From contig LS997566.1 of assembly GCA_000469685.2 (NCBI GenBank), forward strand, positions 27,035,932-27,099,931: a stretch of 64,000 bases of DNA, given 5' to 3'. The notes under the pieces were generated by a model. The model did no database searches. It saw only the letters and a list, made by a program, of their open reading frames with translations, and was not told where the DNA came from. Position 1 is the stretch's first letter, and every line of letters begins with the position of its first letter. The stretch is from Haemonchus contortus. Its lineage: Eukaryota; Nematoda; Chromadorea; Rhabditida; Trichostrongylidae. The translations under genes and the position numbers were made by a program. This document shows, piece by piece, positions 49,701 to 61,321 of the stretch.

Positions 49701-52700
49701 TGGCAAAGGATTGGGTGGTTCTGTTTCATACTGAGAGACACTGTCATGAACAATGGAGCTGCTCTTTGCCGCTTTGCTTAATCCGGCAACGATGTCGGAA
49801 TTACTGCTTTTAATTTCGTTTTCGTACTCGATTGCAAGCAAAAAGCGTACATCAACTACTTTATTGCGAGTTGCTTTTTCTTTCATTTCTTCTGACCTAT
49901 CAGTGAACGGCTCGGCCCGTTCAGAAGATAATCTTCATAGAAATGCAAACACCTGCGAAAACGATGACGGTACTGAATTCCGATATTGATTGAAGTTCTT
50001 TGAAGAAGTTGTTCTATAGAAGAGGGTGCCTTTTAGTTGACGTTAGGTTTCGGACTGCAAAAAGAAATACAACTATGCAAATTGCCGAGTTATTAACTAG
50101 CTTGTATGCTCTAGCACATCATGGAAGTGCCTGAGCAAATGACATGTACAAGGTGCTCGTCTTCTGTCAGAAAAATGTTGTGGGAAGCCGAAAGGAGACT
50201 GCAGCTATTTATAATTCAAAGAATGCTTGCGATTACATTCACCTTAAAGTGATGTGTTGCACCATGCGACAGCACGTGGCTAACAAAACTAGGGTCAACA
50301 AGCACCTCTTCGGAACATTTCAGAAGTAGATCGAGGCACTGCCACTCCCACACTCATGTTTGTTGCCCTTCCAAAAGTCAGTGTTGCTCAATGTGCTGAT
50401 GAATTGATGCATGCATGCGAATACATACAAGGATCCACTCGAGTAACAAGTGCAAGTTTGCTCTGATGGTCTGGCGATGTTCGCACTACGTCACATCCTA
50501 AGAAGACATGGATAAAAGCAGCTGCAAAACGAGACCCTGTTGAATTTTAACGTCTCAGCAAAGTGGCCCGAGGGGCATTCAAAGCAGCGTTGCCATGATG
50601 AACAGCATGAGCACTTGAAAATTCACTGCGTTCAATAATGACACAGCCACCCATAAATTTCTCCGAAGCTCGCGTTCCAGGGCACTTCCTAATAAGTCTC
50701 AGCATAGAAAGTGTGCCCTATTCAGACCGTTACTTGAAGACCAACAGCAATTTCCCTTTCAAGAGCATGGAGAATTTTCTCCTTATTTTTTTCTAATAAA
50801 AGGTCACTTTTCTTATGCTTCAAAATGATACAGCCACCAACCAAATCTATTTATTCAGGAGCTAAATGACAACTAGGAGAGGAAGTTGCGTGATTATTAA
50901 TCAGTTGGAGCGCCCTTCCTTCAAATTACCTCAAAAATGCGATTGTCCAGGCTAAAGTGAGGCCATCAATGATTTCCTGGTCAACTTGGTCCCACCCATC
51001 GAAGATTGCTTTCTTAAGCTCATTCAGATGTGCCTCCACATTGCTTGTTTTCTTCATAAAGTTTCCTTACCATGAATCCCCATACATTATCCATCGAATT
51101 CAAGTCAGGGCTGTTCGCCGGCCAGGCAAAGGAGTGAATTGGTGCTACACCAACAACTACACCAGGCCTGAGCGATCTGGCTGAGTCAATCGGGCATTAT
51201 CCCACATGAATATGAGGTTCTGCTGCCCATACTGACGCCAAAAAGGAAGAAGAGCACGGCGCGTTACGACACGATAAAGCGCGAATAGCGACCCGGATTT
51301 CGCGATGCTTTCCGGTCATAAGGGTGTCCTGTTCATTCTTCGCCCAACGAAAAACTCAAACTCATTTACTGCGTTTCAAACAGTAATACTTCAAACATTG
51401 ATTCTTATTCCTGATGAGGCGTTGATTTCCGCACATGACAGTCGTATTCGTCGCTTCTCTCAATATCCGTCGCTTGTCTCTTTCCAAAAGTGACAAAAGA
51501 CGTTCCGAACTTTTTTTGGTCTTATACGCTGGGGGGTGGCATCGGCCCAAGTTTCAACAGATTCTTCGATTTGACAGCCCTTTTTTGCGATAAGAGTTTG
51601 ACTTTTCTCATAATCGGATAGGGACTTTCCTTTACTCATCACCTGAATTTGGAAAACATTACACAAATGAAGCAATTCTGTATTCTGAGAATGGAACACG
51701 AGTGGAGAGTATAAGATGGCTGTATCATTTTGCAACATATGTAGAGCTTCCGTGATGATGCCCCATTTTCTTGAGATGAGACTTGCTGCCGGTCTAGAAG
51801 TTACGGTACGAATAGGGCACACTTTGCATATTGAGCCTTCTCCAGAAATGCCTTGGAACGTGAGCTTTGGGGAAATTCATTGGTCGCCGTTTTATTATTT
51901 AACCCAGTAGTTAGCTCTCGTCAAGATCATTTGATGCTGGCAACAGTGTAACAGGAAGGCCAATTCCTTTACCTATAGGGGCAACGATGGAGAAAAATTG
52001 AGAAAACGTTGCTGCACTCCGCGTCCACACTCTTCTTGAAAATATATGAATTATATGAGAGCTGGCTCTGAAAACCCTGGAAAGCGCTTTCAGATCTCAA
52101 GAAATAGAATTTCGGAAGTAGCAAGGTAGCAAAGTAGCAATAAGCGCGTTCGCTTCATCTCGATGTTGCGACGCCCAAGCTTGATTGCCTGGACTGTGTC
52201 CACAAGCTGAACAACGCGAAAATACAGTATTGCGCATTGCACGGGTGGGAAAGAGAACGATGGATTCTCACTTTTGACACACCTACTCGAGCTTATTATA
52301 CATATAAGCCGTAAGCGAACTCTACACAAGTCGAAGTGTTCTAGGGCGTTTTATATTACATCAAATTTTAGGTCACTTTTTGCTCACACAGCTCCTATTG
52401 CCTTTAATATCCAAATCATGTGACGGACGTATCATCAATATATCATCAGTTCTGTATGAATTTGCAGATAGCGTGAGGTAGTTTCAGAATTTTTTGTGAG
52501 CCCAAATCTTTTTGATGAACAGGAGTTCAGTTTTGACGTTGTAAACGATCCTGCTCGTTATGGTGGCATGATGGCTTACAGTAGAAGCAAATTGGCGCAG
52601 GTTTGACTTTGGAAACACTTTCGGTTATTCGTGTTAGATAAGCCTGCTCCTTCAAGTGCATCTATGGCTGCTTTCATAGTCCACGACCATGCGACTGGTC

Positions 52701-53579
52701 GCTCGCCAAATCGTGGACTATGAAAGCGGCTCATCGCTTTCCCTTGCTGTCATTCCCCTTTTGTTCAGATTATGTACACGAAGTATCTTGCAAAGCTTTT
52801 GGAACAAGAGAATTCTCCCATAACGGTTACTGTCTGCCACCCAGGAAGTGTTGATACAAACATTCTCAAAGAGTCCGGGTTCCAGTGGGTCCGTGTAGTA
52901 TTCAGGTATGTCGTTCTTTCAGAGGCTGATTCACTTCACATTCACTACAAAACCCAATTTTGAAGACCATTAATGTGGTTTGTCCTGAAGACGAAGGATG
53001 ATGGTGCACAAATGCCCCTCTATCTAGCACTCAGTGAAAAGCTACTGAACAGTAATGGACAATACTTTAGGTGAGCTCATATCGCTCCTTCAGTTAGTAG
53101 AGGCAGTTTATAGAAATTGTCAACAAAAAGTTTGTTTGCATCAGTTGTAGTGGTATTCGTGAGTCTGCGCACCAGATACCGCACGCATTTGACTTTCACG
53201 AGCACCCGTCTCTGCATGAGCGCATGGGCGCATGTGACGTTTATAGTCATTTTAGCGCGATCATTCGAGAGGCGAAACGTTTTCTAACAGTCCGTAATCT
53301 CTACTATCTCAGTACTTAAGTTATGTTGTTTGATTATACCGCCAAACACTGATATTGTTGATGATAGGATCACCATAAACTCGCAAGTGTTCTGTTCAGA
53401 TAGCGATATTCAGTCTTCACTCTTGTAGAATATAATAAAACTCTGAAAATTCTAAACTTATGGTTCACACTCTAATTTTCAGAGATTTCGCCATCCGAGA
53501 AGCGAAAGCGAAGTGTTGGCAAGAAGACTCATGCAAAAAGTTGTTCGAGGAATCACTCCAAGCAGTGAATGCTCACTGA
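43747..53579 (+). CDS. Short-chain dehydrogenase/reductase, retinol-dehydrogenase-like
   Basis: Nine exons join in phase to 294 codons plus TGA (53577-53579): 43747-43832, 46985-47085, 47157-47229, 47332-47439, 52372-52472, 52523-52600, 52769-52905, 52966-53070 and 53483-53579. The product is a classical SDR with a Rossmann fold: cofactor loop TGANSGIG, LDLAVLSSV, CNAG, Ser in NISSV, catalytic YSRSK (Y-x3-K) and HPGSVDT. The N-terminal KYIRG and overall layout resemble the RDH11-14/dhs group, which oxidise or reduce retinoids or other lipophilic alcohols and carbonyls with NADP(H). The N-terminal exon, perhaps with a membrane anchor, lies upstream and was not found. Substrate is unknown. The motifs are intact, so the gene is likely functional. 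Long introns hold a fold-back element, mariner, RTE and Tc1 relics. Confidence 0.92.
44753..46713. mobile_element. 1.96-kb fold-back element with about 590-bp arms
   Basis: The left end ACAAGGAAGGTCTTTCAGGG is mirrored at the right end (CCCTGAAAGACCTTCCTTGT). The arms stay similar over about 590 bp (44753-45345 and 46118-46713), including the block CATGGTCGTGCCCAGGACCA against its inverse. G-runs at about 45392 and 46065 flank a unique centre of about 0.8 kb. The centre carries a 128-codon minus-strand frame (45552-45938) of unknown nature. The element lies in the SDR intron. The arm size suggests a MULE-like or fold-back transposon; no target duplication is clear. Confidence 0.8.
47843..48678 (+). 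mobile_element. 836-bp mariner remnant
   Basis: Termini TTAGGATGGCAAATAAGTCC and inverse, with TA on each side. Inside, plus-strand scraps match the mariner N-terminal helix-turn-helix region (RLDRFTAGDTSLPG near 48110-48150). The DDE core is absent. It lies in the SDR intron between exons 47332-47439 and 52372-52472. Confidence 0.85.
48679..49254. other. SDR intron, no feature
   Basis: Short open frames on both strands at 48816-49150 without family motifs. A TTAC tetranucleotide run is at 49214-49230. Confidence 0.35.
49255..49600 (-). mobile_element. RTE LINE 3' fragment
   Basis: The minus-strand frame reads KKLWAGHVVRRTNDEFTTRV, then SWYPHKVKRTLGRP, matching the conserved C-terminal phrase of nematode RTE proteins (W-A-G-H-V-x-R and K-R-T-x-G-R-P). 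Only this 3' end is present, as expected for a 5'-truncated LINE insertion. Confidence 0.75.
49601..50820. other. SDR intron, no recognised feature
   Basis: Open frames at 49662-49989 and 50144-50329 show no motif. A phrase like the Tc1 terminus (GACACAGCCACCCATAAA) at about 50640 hints at an older end of the next element. Confidence 0.3.
50821..51732 (-). mobile_element. Decayed Tc1-like element
   Basis: CAAAATGATACAGCCA at 50821 and its inverse TGGCTGTATCATTTTG ending at 51732 bound the element. The minus strand has the N-terminal MSKGKSLSDYEKSQTLIAKK (about 51590-51640), as in Tc1 helix-turn-helix domains, and the C-terminal NSPDLNSMDNVWGFMV (about 51070-51120) followed by LKKAIFDGWDQVDQEIIDGL. 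The middle is broken by frameshifts. Confidence 0.75.
51733..52371. other. SDR intron, no feature
   Basis: Only short open frames; the 52090-52329 minus frame has no motif. Confidence 0.4.
52666..52731. mobile_element. 66-bp minimal MITE, GGCTGCTTTCATAG family, copy 3
   Basis: GGCTGCTTTCATAGTCCACG pairs with CGTGGACTATGAAAGCGGCT, leaving a 26-base centre. It shares the terminus of the 264- and 349-bp copies but lacks their GC-rich arms. It lies in the short intron between SDR exons ending 52600 and starting 52769, with no effect on the splice sites. Confidence 0.8.
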
Positions 53580-53685
53580 ATGCGAGCTGCGGGTGAACAT
53601 AATTTGTGATCTCTTCTTGTAACTATGTCTGAGAGCAGATGAAGTTTTTCGTGCGTACGATTTCGTTGTAAAAATTGTTGTAAAA

Positions 53686-53691
53686 AATAAA
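53686..53691 (+). promoter_or_regulatory. Poly(A) signal of the SDR gene
   Basis: AATAAA lies about 107 bases after the SDR stop codon, in an A-rich stretch, at a normal distance for a nematode 3' UTR. Confidence 0.6.
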
Positions 53692-56484
53692 AATTGTGTT
53701 AGTCATAATATAATAAGCAACCTTTCGTCACAGGGGTTTGTGTGCATGTGCAAGGTTTTCTAACATAGCCTTGAAATTGGCTTTAAAGTGTTTATTTGCT
53801 TTACCTTTTCAGTCAGAATAGATCTTGCACTAAACTTATTCAAATGAATGCAAATGCTAGAAGCATGAGAAGCAATCGGATTAACCAAGCTGAGCAGTTG
53901 CCATCCTGTCGTCTCGCTGAACGGTCTACTCGACATTCTCTGATCATCATTAAAAGATAGCTTCGGTTCAACCCTCAACCGGCTCAAACATCATCATCAT
54001 ATCTCGTCTCAATATTAGGTTTTCTAACATAGTACACATCCGTTATGCACGCGGCTTCATTGTCGTACCGGTCGGATTGCCCGTTGCTTATGGGGGCGCT
54101 CCTTTTTAAGTGTAAAAATGGTCAATCACCCACGTCTTCTCTACGCTCTGGTACACTGGAACAAAGGTATAAACCTCTGGCCACATCCATGCACACACAG
54201 GCAATACACTTCGTGAGCGCCTCGCCTGCCATGAAGTCTCCGTCCAAATCAGCTTTTCGAACAGGCCCGTCCCATGTGGTCGAAGCCTAATGCTGCTATC
54301 TATCATTAGTATTTATCAGTATCTGTTTGCTGTACTCCTGTCGGAATTGGATGCTCTAGGTCCATGGGAACAAGATTCCTGGCCGGGCAAACACACATGC
54401 ACACATAGGAAATGATCCTCAAATATTATTTACATCATGTCATATCCCTGTCAAATGAGTTCCAGCATCCAAATCCTACCTACACTCCTATTTTCGAAGT
54501 TTATTCGATCATTGGCATTGTTTGCTCTATGCAGCTAAACGGTCCCAATCAACCGGGACGAGTTCCTTTATTATTTTTTTCAAAAGTTTCTTATCTGCTG
54601 AAAAAACAACAGAAATTTTGAAAAAAGATCCTTATCATCAAACATGAGGGTTCTCGAAGTGTTGAACGAGAAACTCGAATTTACTCGGAAAATATAATAC
54701 TTTGATTGGAAAGAGATGGTGAGATTGCTGTCCTGGATGTTTGGTGAGGTGCTCTCAGTGAGGTATGGTTCTTTACCAGCGCGCTCAATTGCTTCCATTG
54801 TCTACCATTGGACTAGTAACTGAGAGTTGAAGCTGGTAAGCTTTTCGTGGGTGAACAGTGCAACAATCTCATGGAAGGGCCGCCAGTATCTTTCTCATTG
54901 GTTCAGGATTTGGTTCCTTTAATGTTTGTCAAGGACATAGCACATAGTCTGAAGCGTTACCTCATGTATTGAACAAGCCTTTCAGCTCAAAAGAATTCCT
55001 TTTAGAGGGAAAGCACTTCCTTGTTACACCGTACTGAGAGAAGAACCATTGCATTTGATTAATAATGGAAGGCCCGTCAGTATCACTTCCTATTGGGTCG
55101 TTTTTAATGAACATATTATAGAGCATGTGGATGAGAATGCATATACCCGTCAACTGCCATGTGTTTGTTTCTATTGGATCATAGGTGATGCGCGATATGA
55201 CGGGATCGTAGGTACCCGGTCACATGAACTGATGATAACTGATAAGAGAAAATAAGGGATCTAAGAGAGGCCACCTACCTATCAAAACCCTTACATCTTC
55301 GGTATCTGCGATGTAGCTTTGACCGTTCAGTATGTTTCATTCGATAAGACGAGATGGTAGAGCAGGGTGACAAAAGTGAGTGGTAAGTGCAGCGATAGCG
55401 ACCCATTAGGGCAATACGCTAGGCAGATTAGAACTTTGCCATTTCTTACTATTAGATTACGCCCGCTACCCAGCAAGGATTTTGATTCAATGAAGGATCC
55501 TCTTTGCTCGATGTCATTTGCGACAAAACTTATTCGACCGCCTGTAATCTAGAATTCTCAACAAATGATATCTCCGTAAAGAAAAGGGTCCATTGATAAA
55601 AAAAATATCTGATAACGGTGCTATCATCACTCAGAACATCTCCACAGCATCATCTTTGATTGTCTAAAAGTTGGATTTCGATGCGTATTTATTTCTGAGA
55701 AAGAGAGCAAAAATTCGAGACTCTCAATCAAAGGCGTAAGCACCGACTTCAACTGAATACCATTTGCAATGCCCTGTTGATCCTGTGTCAAATTTCGTGT
55801 ACAGGAAACTGCCATTTGTTCCAAAAAAGGAGTGGAGAGTTAGACTTACTACAACTATCAAAGAAAGAGGGAAGCTTTCGATTTTTGTTGTGTCAAAGAA
55901 GGATTTCGAGCTCTGTTTCAGTTTCATACTCTCACTCAGCTAAGCATGGAAAAAACTTAAAAACTATAAACTTTGAGGAAGGGAATAAAATTTTTCAACA
56001 TTTCTCGGGATAGTGTTTGACACAAGAAGGAGGAGAGCCTGGCGTTAGCCGTGCGATCCGATATCTGTACATTTACCAAACTTTACTGTCATTCATTTTG
56101 CCTTTTTTTAAAAACTACTTCCACTTCTGCATTGCAGAATGTTGTGCTATCAGTGCCGGATCATTCCAATTGCACTGAAATTCAACGGAGATACGCCTCC
56201 TCAGCCCACTTCTCTTTTTTTCTCTGAATAATCGCCTTTTTGATACTGTACGATGTTCTATTCGAACACAGCTAAGATGGTTTACAGAAAAAAATCGCTC
56301 CTAATTCGGAGCTGATACTGAAGGTGTAGAGCTTTCAAAGGAAATGGAGAATAGGAAGTGTTATTTACCCATAGCAAATTTCTCACAGGAAGGGAAAGCG
56401 CCCGGCGTAGCCGGGCGAACCCATAAGAAGGAGGAGAGCCTGGCGTTAGCCGGGCAATCCGACTGGTATATATATATATATATA
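53692..56484. other. Intergenic, short repeats only
   Basis: GGTTTTCTAACATAG occurs twice (about 53753 and 54018). A block ATGGAAGG-CC-GCCAGTATC recurs at about 54870 and 55063. At 56029 and 56429 the phrase AGGAGGAGAGCCTGGCGTTA is repeated, the second beside GCCCGGCGTAGCCGGGCG. No gene is supported. Confidence 0.35.
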
Positions 56485-57147
<663 letters not shown>

Positions 57148-57195
57148 TATCTTCTTCGTATTTTTAGCTCTATAGCTAAAAATACGAAGAAGATA
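57148..57195. repeat. Perfect 22-bp-arm hairpin
   Basis: TATCTTCTTCGTATTTTTAG and the next two bases pair exactly with the inverse, around a four-base CTAT loop. It lies about 400 bp before the PLE open frame and could belong to the PLE 5' region or be an independent tiny palindrome. Confidence 0.8.
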
Positions 57196-57484
57196 GCTCA
57201 CTTTGTTTCTTACCTTCAGTTTGACTAATAGATGTAATTGTTGTATTTGAGATGTACATACACAGTTATCACAGCGATTGGCCTCTCCCTTTCCTTTTTT
57301 TCCATAACAAAATTAAATTATTGAATTATATACTTTTGTATACATTAACTATATACATTTCTTATATACACACATATATGTGAACTCACTTACTTTTTTT
57401 TATAACAAAATTGAATTATATATTTTTTATATACATATATATAAAACTAACTTACTATATTTATTTATTTACCTTTTTTTCCTC

Positions 57485-57556
57485 CCCTATGGCTGATGGC
57501 GTTATACAAGTCAACAATGGACGAGGGGTCGATTGTTGGCGCCTCCAGCCATAGGG
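57485..57556. other. Nested stem structure upstream of the PLE endonuclease
   Basis: CCCTATGGCTG (57485-57495) pairs with CAGCCATAGGG (57546-57556). Inside, GGCG pairs with CGCC and CAACAAT (57512-57518) with ATTGTTG (57532-57538). A long imperfect RNA hairpin with three aligned helices results. GC content is much higher than in the AT-rich flanks. It may be a structured 5' part of the PLE transcript. Confidence 0.55.
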
Positions 57557-57564
57557 ATCTATAA

Positions 57565-58314
57565 AGGGAGCGCCAACCCCTGGCAGCAGCCCTGCCAAGG
57601 AGACCCCTCTCTCCGTCAAGGGAAGGATCGCCCTGGCGCTTAGATAAACGGTCCAAAAACAATGCAAATCAAGCTTATTACCTTAACAATAAATTCACAG
57701 AGGTAAGAGGGGAGGCCAATTGCTATTATTTACAAAACTTTGGTAACATAGAAAAGAGTACTACATGTCGAAGACAATGTAGAATATGCAGCATTACTGA
57801 CACCAAAAACTATATTTACTCTAAAGTTACTGGGTTATGTATCAACACATATAAAAATAAAGAAACAAATTGTAACACTGAAAACGTTATTTATTGTTTA
57901 TCTTGTAAACGATGTGGAATACAATACGTAGGAATGACTACTAGAAAACTTAAAGAAAGAATAGGAAAACGTTCATATTATATTAATAGTCACAAAAAGA
58001 AGACTCTATTGTATGAGCATTTCCTAGAGTGTCAAGAAGGATTTAAGGTCAACATTTTATATTCACATCACGGGAACGACAAGTCCATACTTTCGGAAAA
58101 GGAATTGTTTTGGGTTAAACTCTTCACAACTTCATACCCCTTCGGACTCAATGATAATATAAAAGGGTACGGTAACATAAGCGATACACATACATCCAAT
58201 ATATTCAAATCGAACCCTCCTTTTTTTCTTTCAAAATTACCAAGCTTAGAGCAAACAGGGGTAACAAAAAACGCCACAAGAAAAAACAAGAAGGAGGAGT
58301 GGATAGAGTTCTAA
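57565..58314 (+). pseudogene. PLE GIY-YIG endonuclease domain (N-terminal part)
   Basis: The frame is open from 57565 to the stop at 58312-58314 with no early Met, so the start is lost or lies upstream. Features in order: Cys-rich CRRQCRIC, then VIYCLSCKRCGIQYVG, which aligns with the GIY...YIG core, then TTRKLKERIGKR with the usual Arg, and SEKELFWVKLF with the Glu expected in GIY-YIG nucleases. Such a domain with a Cys-rich linker is the endonuclease of Penelope-like elements, where it nicks target DNA. After the stop a neighbouring frame continues into RT-type sequence, so the stop is probably a frameshift. Confidence 0.8.
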
Positions 58315-58321
58315 AAACTTT

Positions 58322-58603
58322 CGCGGAACAAGGTAATAATCTTTCCTCTATAGATTATTACAGACTACATAAAAAGTTCCGAATAAAGATACTAAACATC
58401 TAATCAAGTTTACTTGTAGAAGTGAATTTTTTGATAATGTTAATAATAAGATTAAATTACTAATCTTCACCACCCTAGCTCATCTACACTATAATATGGA
58501 TTGCGAAATGATTAAGAAAGGGAAGACAAAGACTAAGTTTCACAATTTAACGATAACGGCGGAAACTCAAATTATTAGTAAAATCCCATGGGCAAGAGTA
58601 TAA
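58322..58603 (+). pseudogene. PLE segment between endonuclease and RT
   Basis: The frame after the GIY-YIG stop reads VLKTFAEQGNNLSSIDYYRL, then, after one stop, TKHLIKFTCRSEFFDNVNNK and LAHLHYNMDCEMIKKGKTKT up to a stop at 58601-58603. Base use and Lys/Asn-rich composition match the flanking PLE blocks. It connects the endonuclease to the RT without any terminal repeat or untranslated stretch, which argues for one element and not two tandem copies. Confidence 0.6.
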
Positions 58604-58623
58604 AATTCTAGCTACGTTAAATA

Positions 58624-59164
58624 CAGGGTGACCCACATGAAGAGTGACGCAGAAAACTAGCATCAAATTTATTCAAATCAAACCAAATGGGGACCATTCA
58701 CTCCTATACAATCATCACAAAACTGTAAACAACATATCACAACTCACATGCAGAAAGACCATCTTTCGCTTTAATGCAAACATCCAGCCTCATTCGGATG
58801 TTCTCAAGAATGCGCGCAATCACTTTCATCCCACGCTTCTACAACATAACTTTCTTTCAGAGGTTCCTAAGACATGTATTTGAAAGCGCAGGCTTTTTGC
58901 TCCAGAATCGACCATACACCAAAATCCAAAGGACTGAGATCGGGGTATTTGAAGGCCAAAACTGCTTCACCCCAAAAACCTGGAAGTGTGGTTTCACAGC
59001 ATCACAGCATCTTCTTTGCGCTGTGGGCTTGTGCCCAACCCTACGGAAGGTTCAGCTGACGTTCATCGCGTTCCTTTCCGCCCAAGGGATCACCGCATCC
59101 TCCAGCCCAGAAGCCCATAAGTTGATTTTTTTATTGCCCGTCACACCTCATGTGGGCCACCCTA
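58624..59164 (-). mobile_element. 541-bp internally deleted Tc1-like element, copy 2
   Basis: Starts CAGGGTGACCCACATGAAGA, ends TCATGTGGGCCACCCTA, with TA on both sides. It is the same internally deleted form as 25727-26268, with similar transposase scraps on the minus strand. It is inserted in the PLE between the blocks ending 58603 and beginning about 59167. Confidence 0.85.
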
Positions 59165-59166
59165 TA

Positions 59167-59324
59167 TTACATAGCCAAAAAATATTCTGACAATTAAGGT
59201 AAAATGCCAATTCGTATAACATACAGATATAATAAACCGGTTTCCAGCTTAATCTTTAACTATAATAGCTTTATAAGAAGTATTAATTCCAATAATTTTA
59301 ATGAAATTCTGAACAATGTTTGTA
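59167..59324 (+). pseudogene. PLE RT N-terminal segment
   Basis: The plus-strand frame reads MPIRITYRYNKPVSSLIFNY and FIRSINSNNFNEILNNVCI. Its end joins, across the mariner, to CKDKDNEKYIG, giving the C-x-C plus HIVT layout seen ahead of PLE RT domains. The join does not keep frame exactly. Confidence 0.6.
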
Positions 59325-59326
59325 TA

Positions 59327-60534
59327 GGTTGAGTAAAAAGTTTTGATCGGAATTTTCATCCTTTTCTAGATTCTTTCGCAGAGCCGCTCGGAAGGATTTC
59401 GTAATAGGCTATGGTAGATCGTTCCTGCACCTGCTCTGTAGGGCATATATAAGTATGTCCTTGCAAGTGTTTCGCAATAATGACCTCAGTCTACCGAAGC
59501 TGTCTGAGAGCTATAGTCTATTACAAATTTCTGCAAGGCCATAATATAATCGACGGCTGTCGCAAATATCTGTGGCGCATTCAGGGAAGACACCTTATCA
59601 CAACCCACGGTACGTCGTTGGTATCAGCGATACTGGACGTCCCCTGCCTTAAATGACGAAACTTTGCACACTGCTCTAATGAAGAAGACAAATGCTACCA
59701 CTCTCGATTTGTCGACGGCACTCGGATGCAGCCAGGAAACTACCGTCCTTTATTTCCACGGCCTCGGCTACCGCGATATACTCTCAAGATGGGTACCCCA
59801 CGATTTGAGCGACTAGGACAAAGCATCACGGGTCAGTGCATGACTTTCTTTGCTTCTTCGTCCACACAGGAAAGACTTTCTCAAGGAGATCGCTACTGGA
59901 GACGAGAGCTGGGTCCTTTATGTGAACCATAAGCGACATCGGCAATGGACGCCTCGTAAGGAACTACCTCCAAGACAGCCGAGATGTGAACAACATCAGA
60001 GGAAGGTTTTGCTATGTTGTTGGTGGGATTCCCAAAGCATGCTCTATTTCGAATTACTTCCTGAGGGTACCACCGTGACCGCCGAGATTTACGCTTCTCA
60101 GCAACAAAGTGTGGCCGACGTTATTCGAAGGAATCGTCCGCGGCGAGATAATGTTTGTCTTCTTCACGACAACGCTCGACCGCATGTTGCGAAATTGTCT
60201 CGTCAGAAAATTGCCAAGCTTGGATGGGAAGTGCTGCCCCATCCTCCTTGTTCACCTGATCTTGCTCCGTCCGTCTACCATTTGTTTCTCGCTTTAAAGA
60301 AACATCTTCGCGACAGAAAATTTGATGACCGCTGGGAACTCGGAACTGAGATTTCGAGCTTTTTCGAATCGCGGCCACCACAGTTCTGGGCTTCAGGAAT
60401 CGAAAACAGCTGGATCGCTATACATATGTTGTGGACCACGATGGAGACTATATTACTAATTGAGATCCTCTTTTGATGAAAATAAGACTTTTTGAAGTAA
60501 AGATGAAAAACCGATCAAAACTTTTTACTCAACC
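59327..60534 (+). mobile_element. Mariner element, 1208 bp, inserted in the PLE RT
   Basis: The TIRs are GGTTGAGTAAAAAGTTTTGA and the inverse TCAAAACTTTTTACTCAACC, flanked by TA (59325-59326 and 60535-60536). The length is near that of a full mariner. It carries one long transposase frame at 59850-60476 and a shifted N-terminal part. Of the mariners in the window it has the best-kept reading frame. Confidence 0.92.
59850..60476 (+). pseudogene. Mariner transposase, C-terminal two thirds
   Basis: The frame encodes the DDE catalytic domain in order: GDESWVLYVNHKRH (first Asp), HDNARPHVAKL (second Asp) and HPPCSPDLAPSVYHLF (third Asp, mariner D34D spacing), ending TAMETIL-like near the 3' TIR. 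The N-terminal helix-turn-helix part, expected from about 59478, is in other frames (for example FLQGHNIIDGCRKYLW), with at least one stop. So full-length transposase cannot be made from this copy. Confidence 0.85.
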
Positions 60535-60536
60535 TA

Positions 60537-60695
60537 ATATATGTAAGGATAAGGATAATGAAAAATATATTGGTAAACAGTTGGAGCACATAGTCACAAG
60601 AGACTTAAGCTTAATCAAAGAAAATAGCCTCAGAGAAATTATGTCTAAAGGTACCAAATATAGGATAGATGAAGGTATGAGTAGAATGAATATAA
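60537..60695 (+). pseudogene. PLE RT segment with HIVTRD motif
   Basis: Reads CKDKDNEKYIGKQLEHIVTR and then DLSLIKENSLREIMSKGTKYR. PLE RTs carry a GHI-x-TGD-L-x-I phrase followed by a Leu-rich helix and KGPKYR; both are visible here with small changes. It runs into the piggyBac-like element at 60696. Confidence 0.75.
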
Positions 60696-61321
60696 CCCAT
60701 TGACGACCGCGTAGCCCGTATACGGGCCACGACCTGTCGTGCTCCTGGGACCGCGCGGCCCGTATACGGGCCACAGTTTTATTTTCCATGTATAACATTC
60801 ATTTTCAATTTTTTGACCCTTTTAAGTATCAAGCAAGTTTATGACCTACTATGGAATCTTGACGCGCAGTGGTCCGTGAAACGTTTACTTCTACTTCTTT
60901 GGTAATAACAGAAAACAAAGTTACTTCTGAGGGCATTGGCAAAGGAGCAAAATCAAAGGTGACCAAACTTATGTAAAAAAGATGTAAAGGGACTTAGCTG
61001 AGGTATTCGATGAATCGAAACATGTTATTCTCATCTTGTCTGTTTCCTCGTGTCTAGACAGAGTCGCAATTGGAAATGATTTGGTAAAAATTGTCACTCC
61101 CTTTGAACAATCAACATTAGATGCCATAAAGTAGCTCTAAATAGTATGTATGTCTTATGACCTTTACATGCCACATTTAAAAAAACTTTTTTGTCGCCTG
61201 GAAATGTTTGCGAAAAAATTTACTTGTTCCTAGGACCGTGTGGCCCGCGGCCACACAGCCCGCGAAACGCGCGCTCGGTCCCACACGCCAGACACGCTAA
61301 AAAGGCGTGGTCGCCAATGGG
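60696..61321. mobile_element. piggyBac-like non-autonomous element, 626 bp
   Basis: The ends are CCCATTGACGACCGCG and the inverse CGTGGTCGCCAATGGG, with TTAA on the right (61322-61325) and ATAA, a likely decayed TTAA, on the left. TTAA plus CCC/GGG ends are the hallmark of piggyBac insertion. Subterminal palindromes occur: CCCGTATACGGG twice on the left (60714-60773) and GGCCGCGGGCC-like repeats on the right. No transposase frame is present. Confidence 0.8.

Noticed and set aside
60054..60381. Minus-strand open frames over the mariner transposase
   Set aside because: They are antisense shadows of the clear plus-strand DDE domain.
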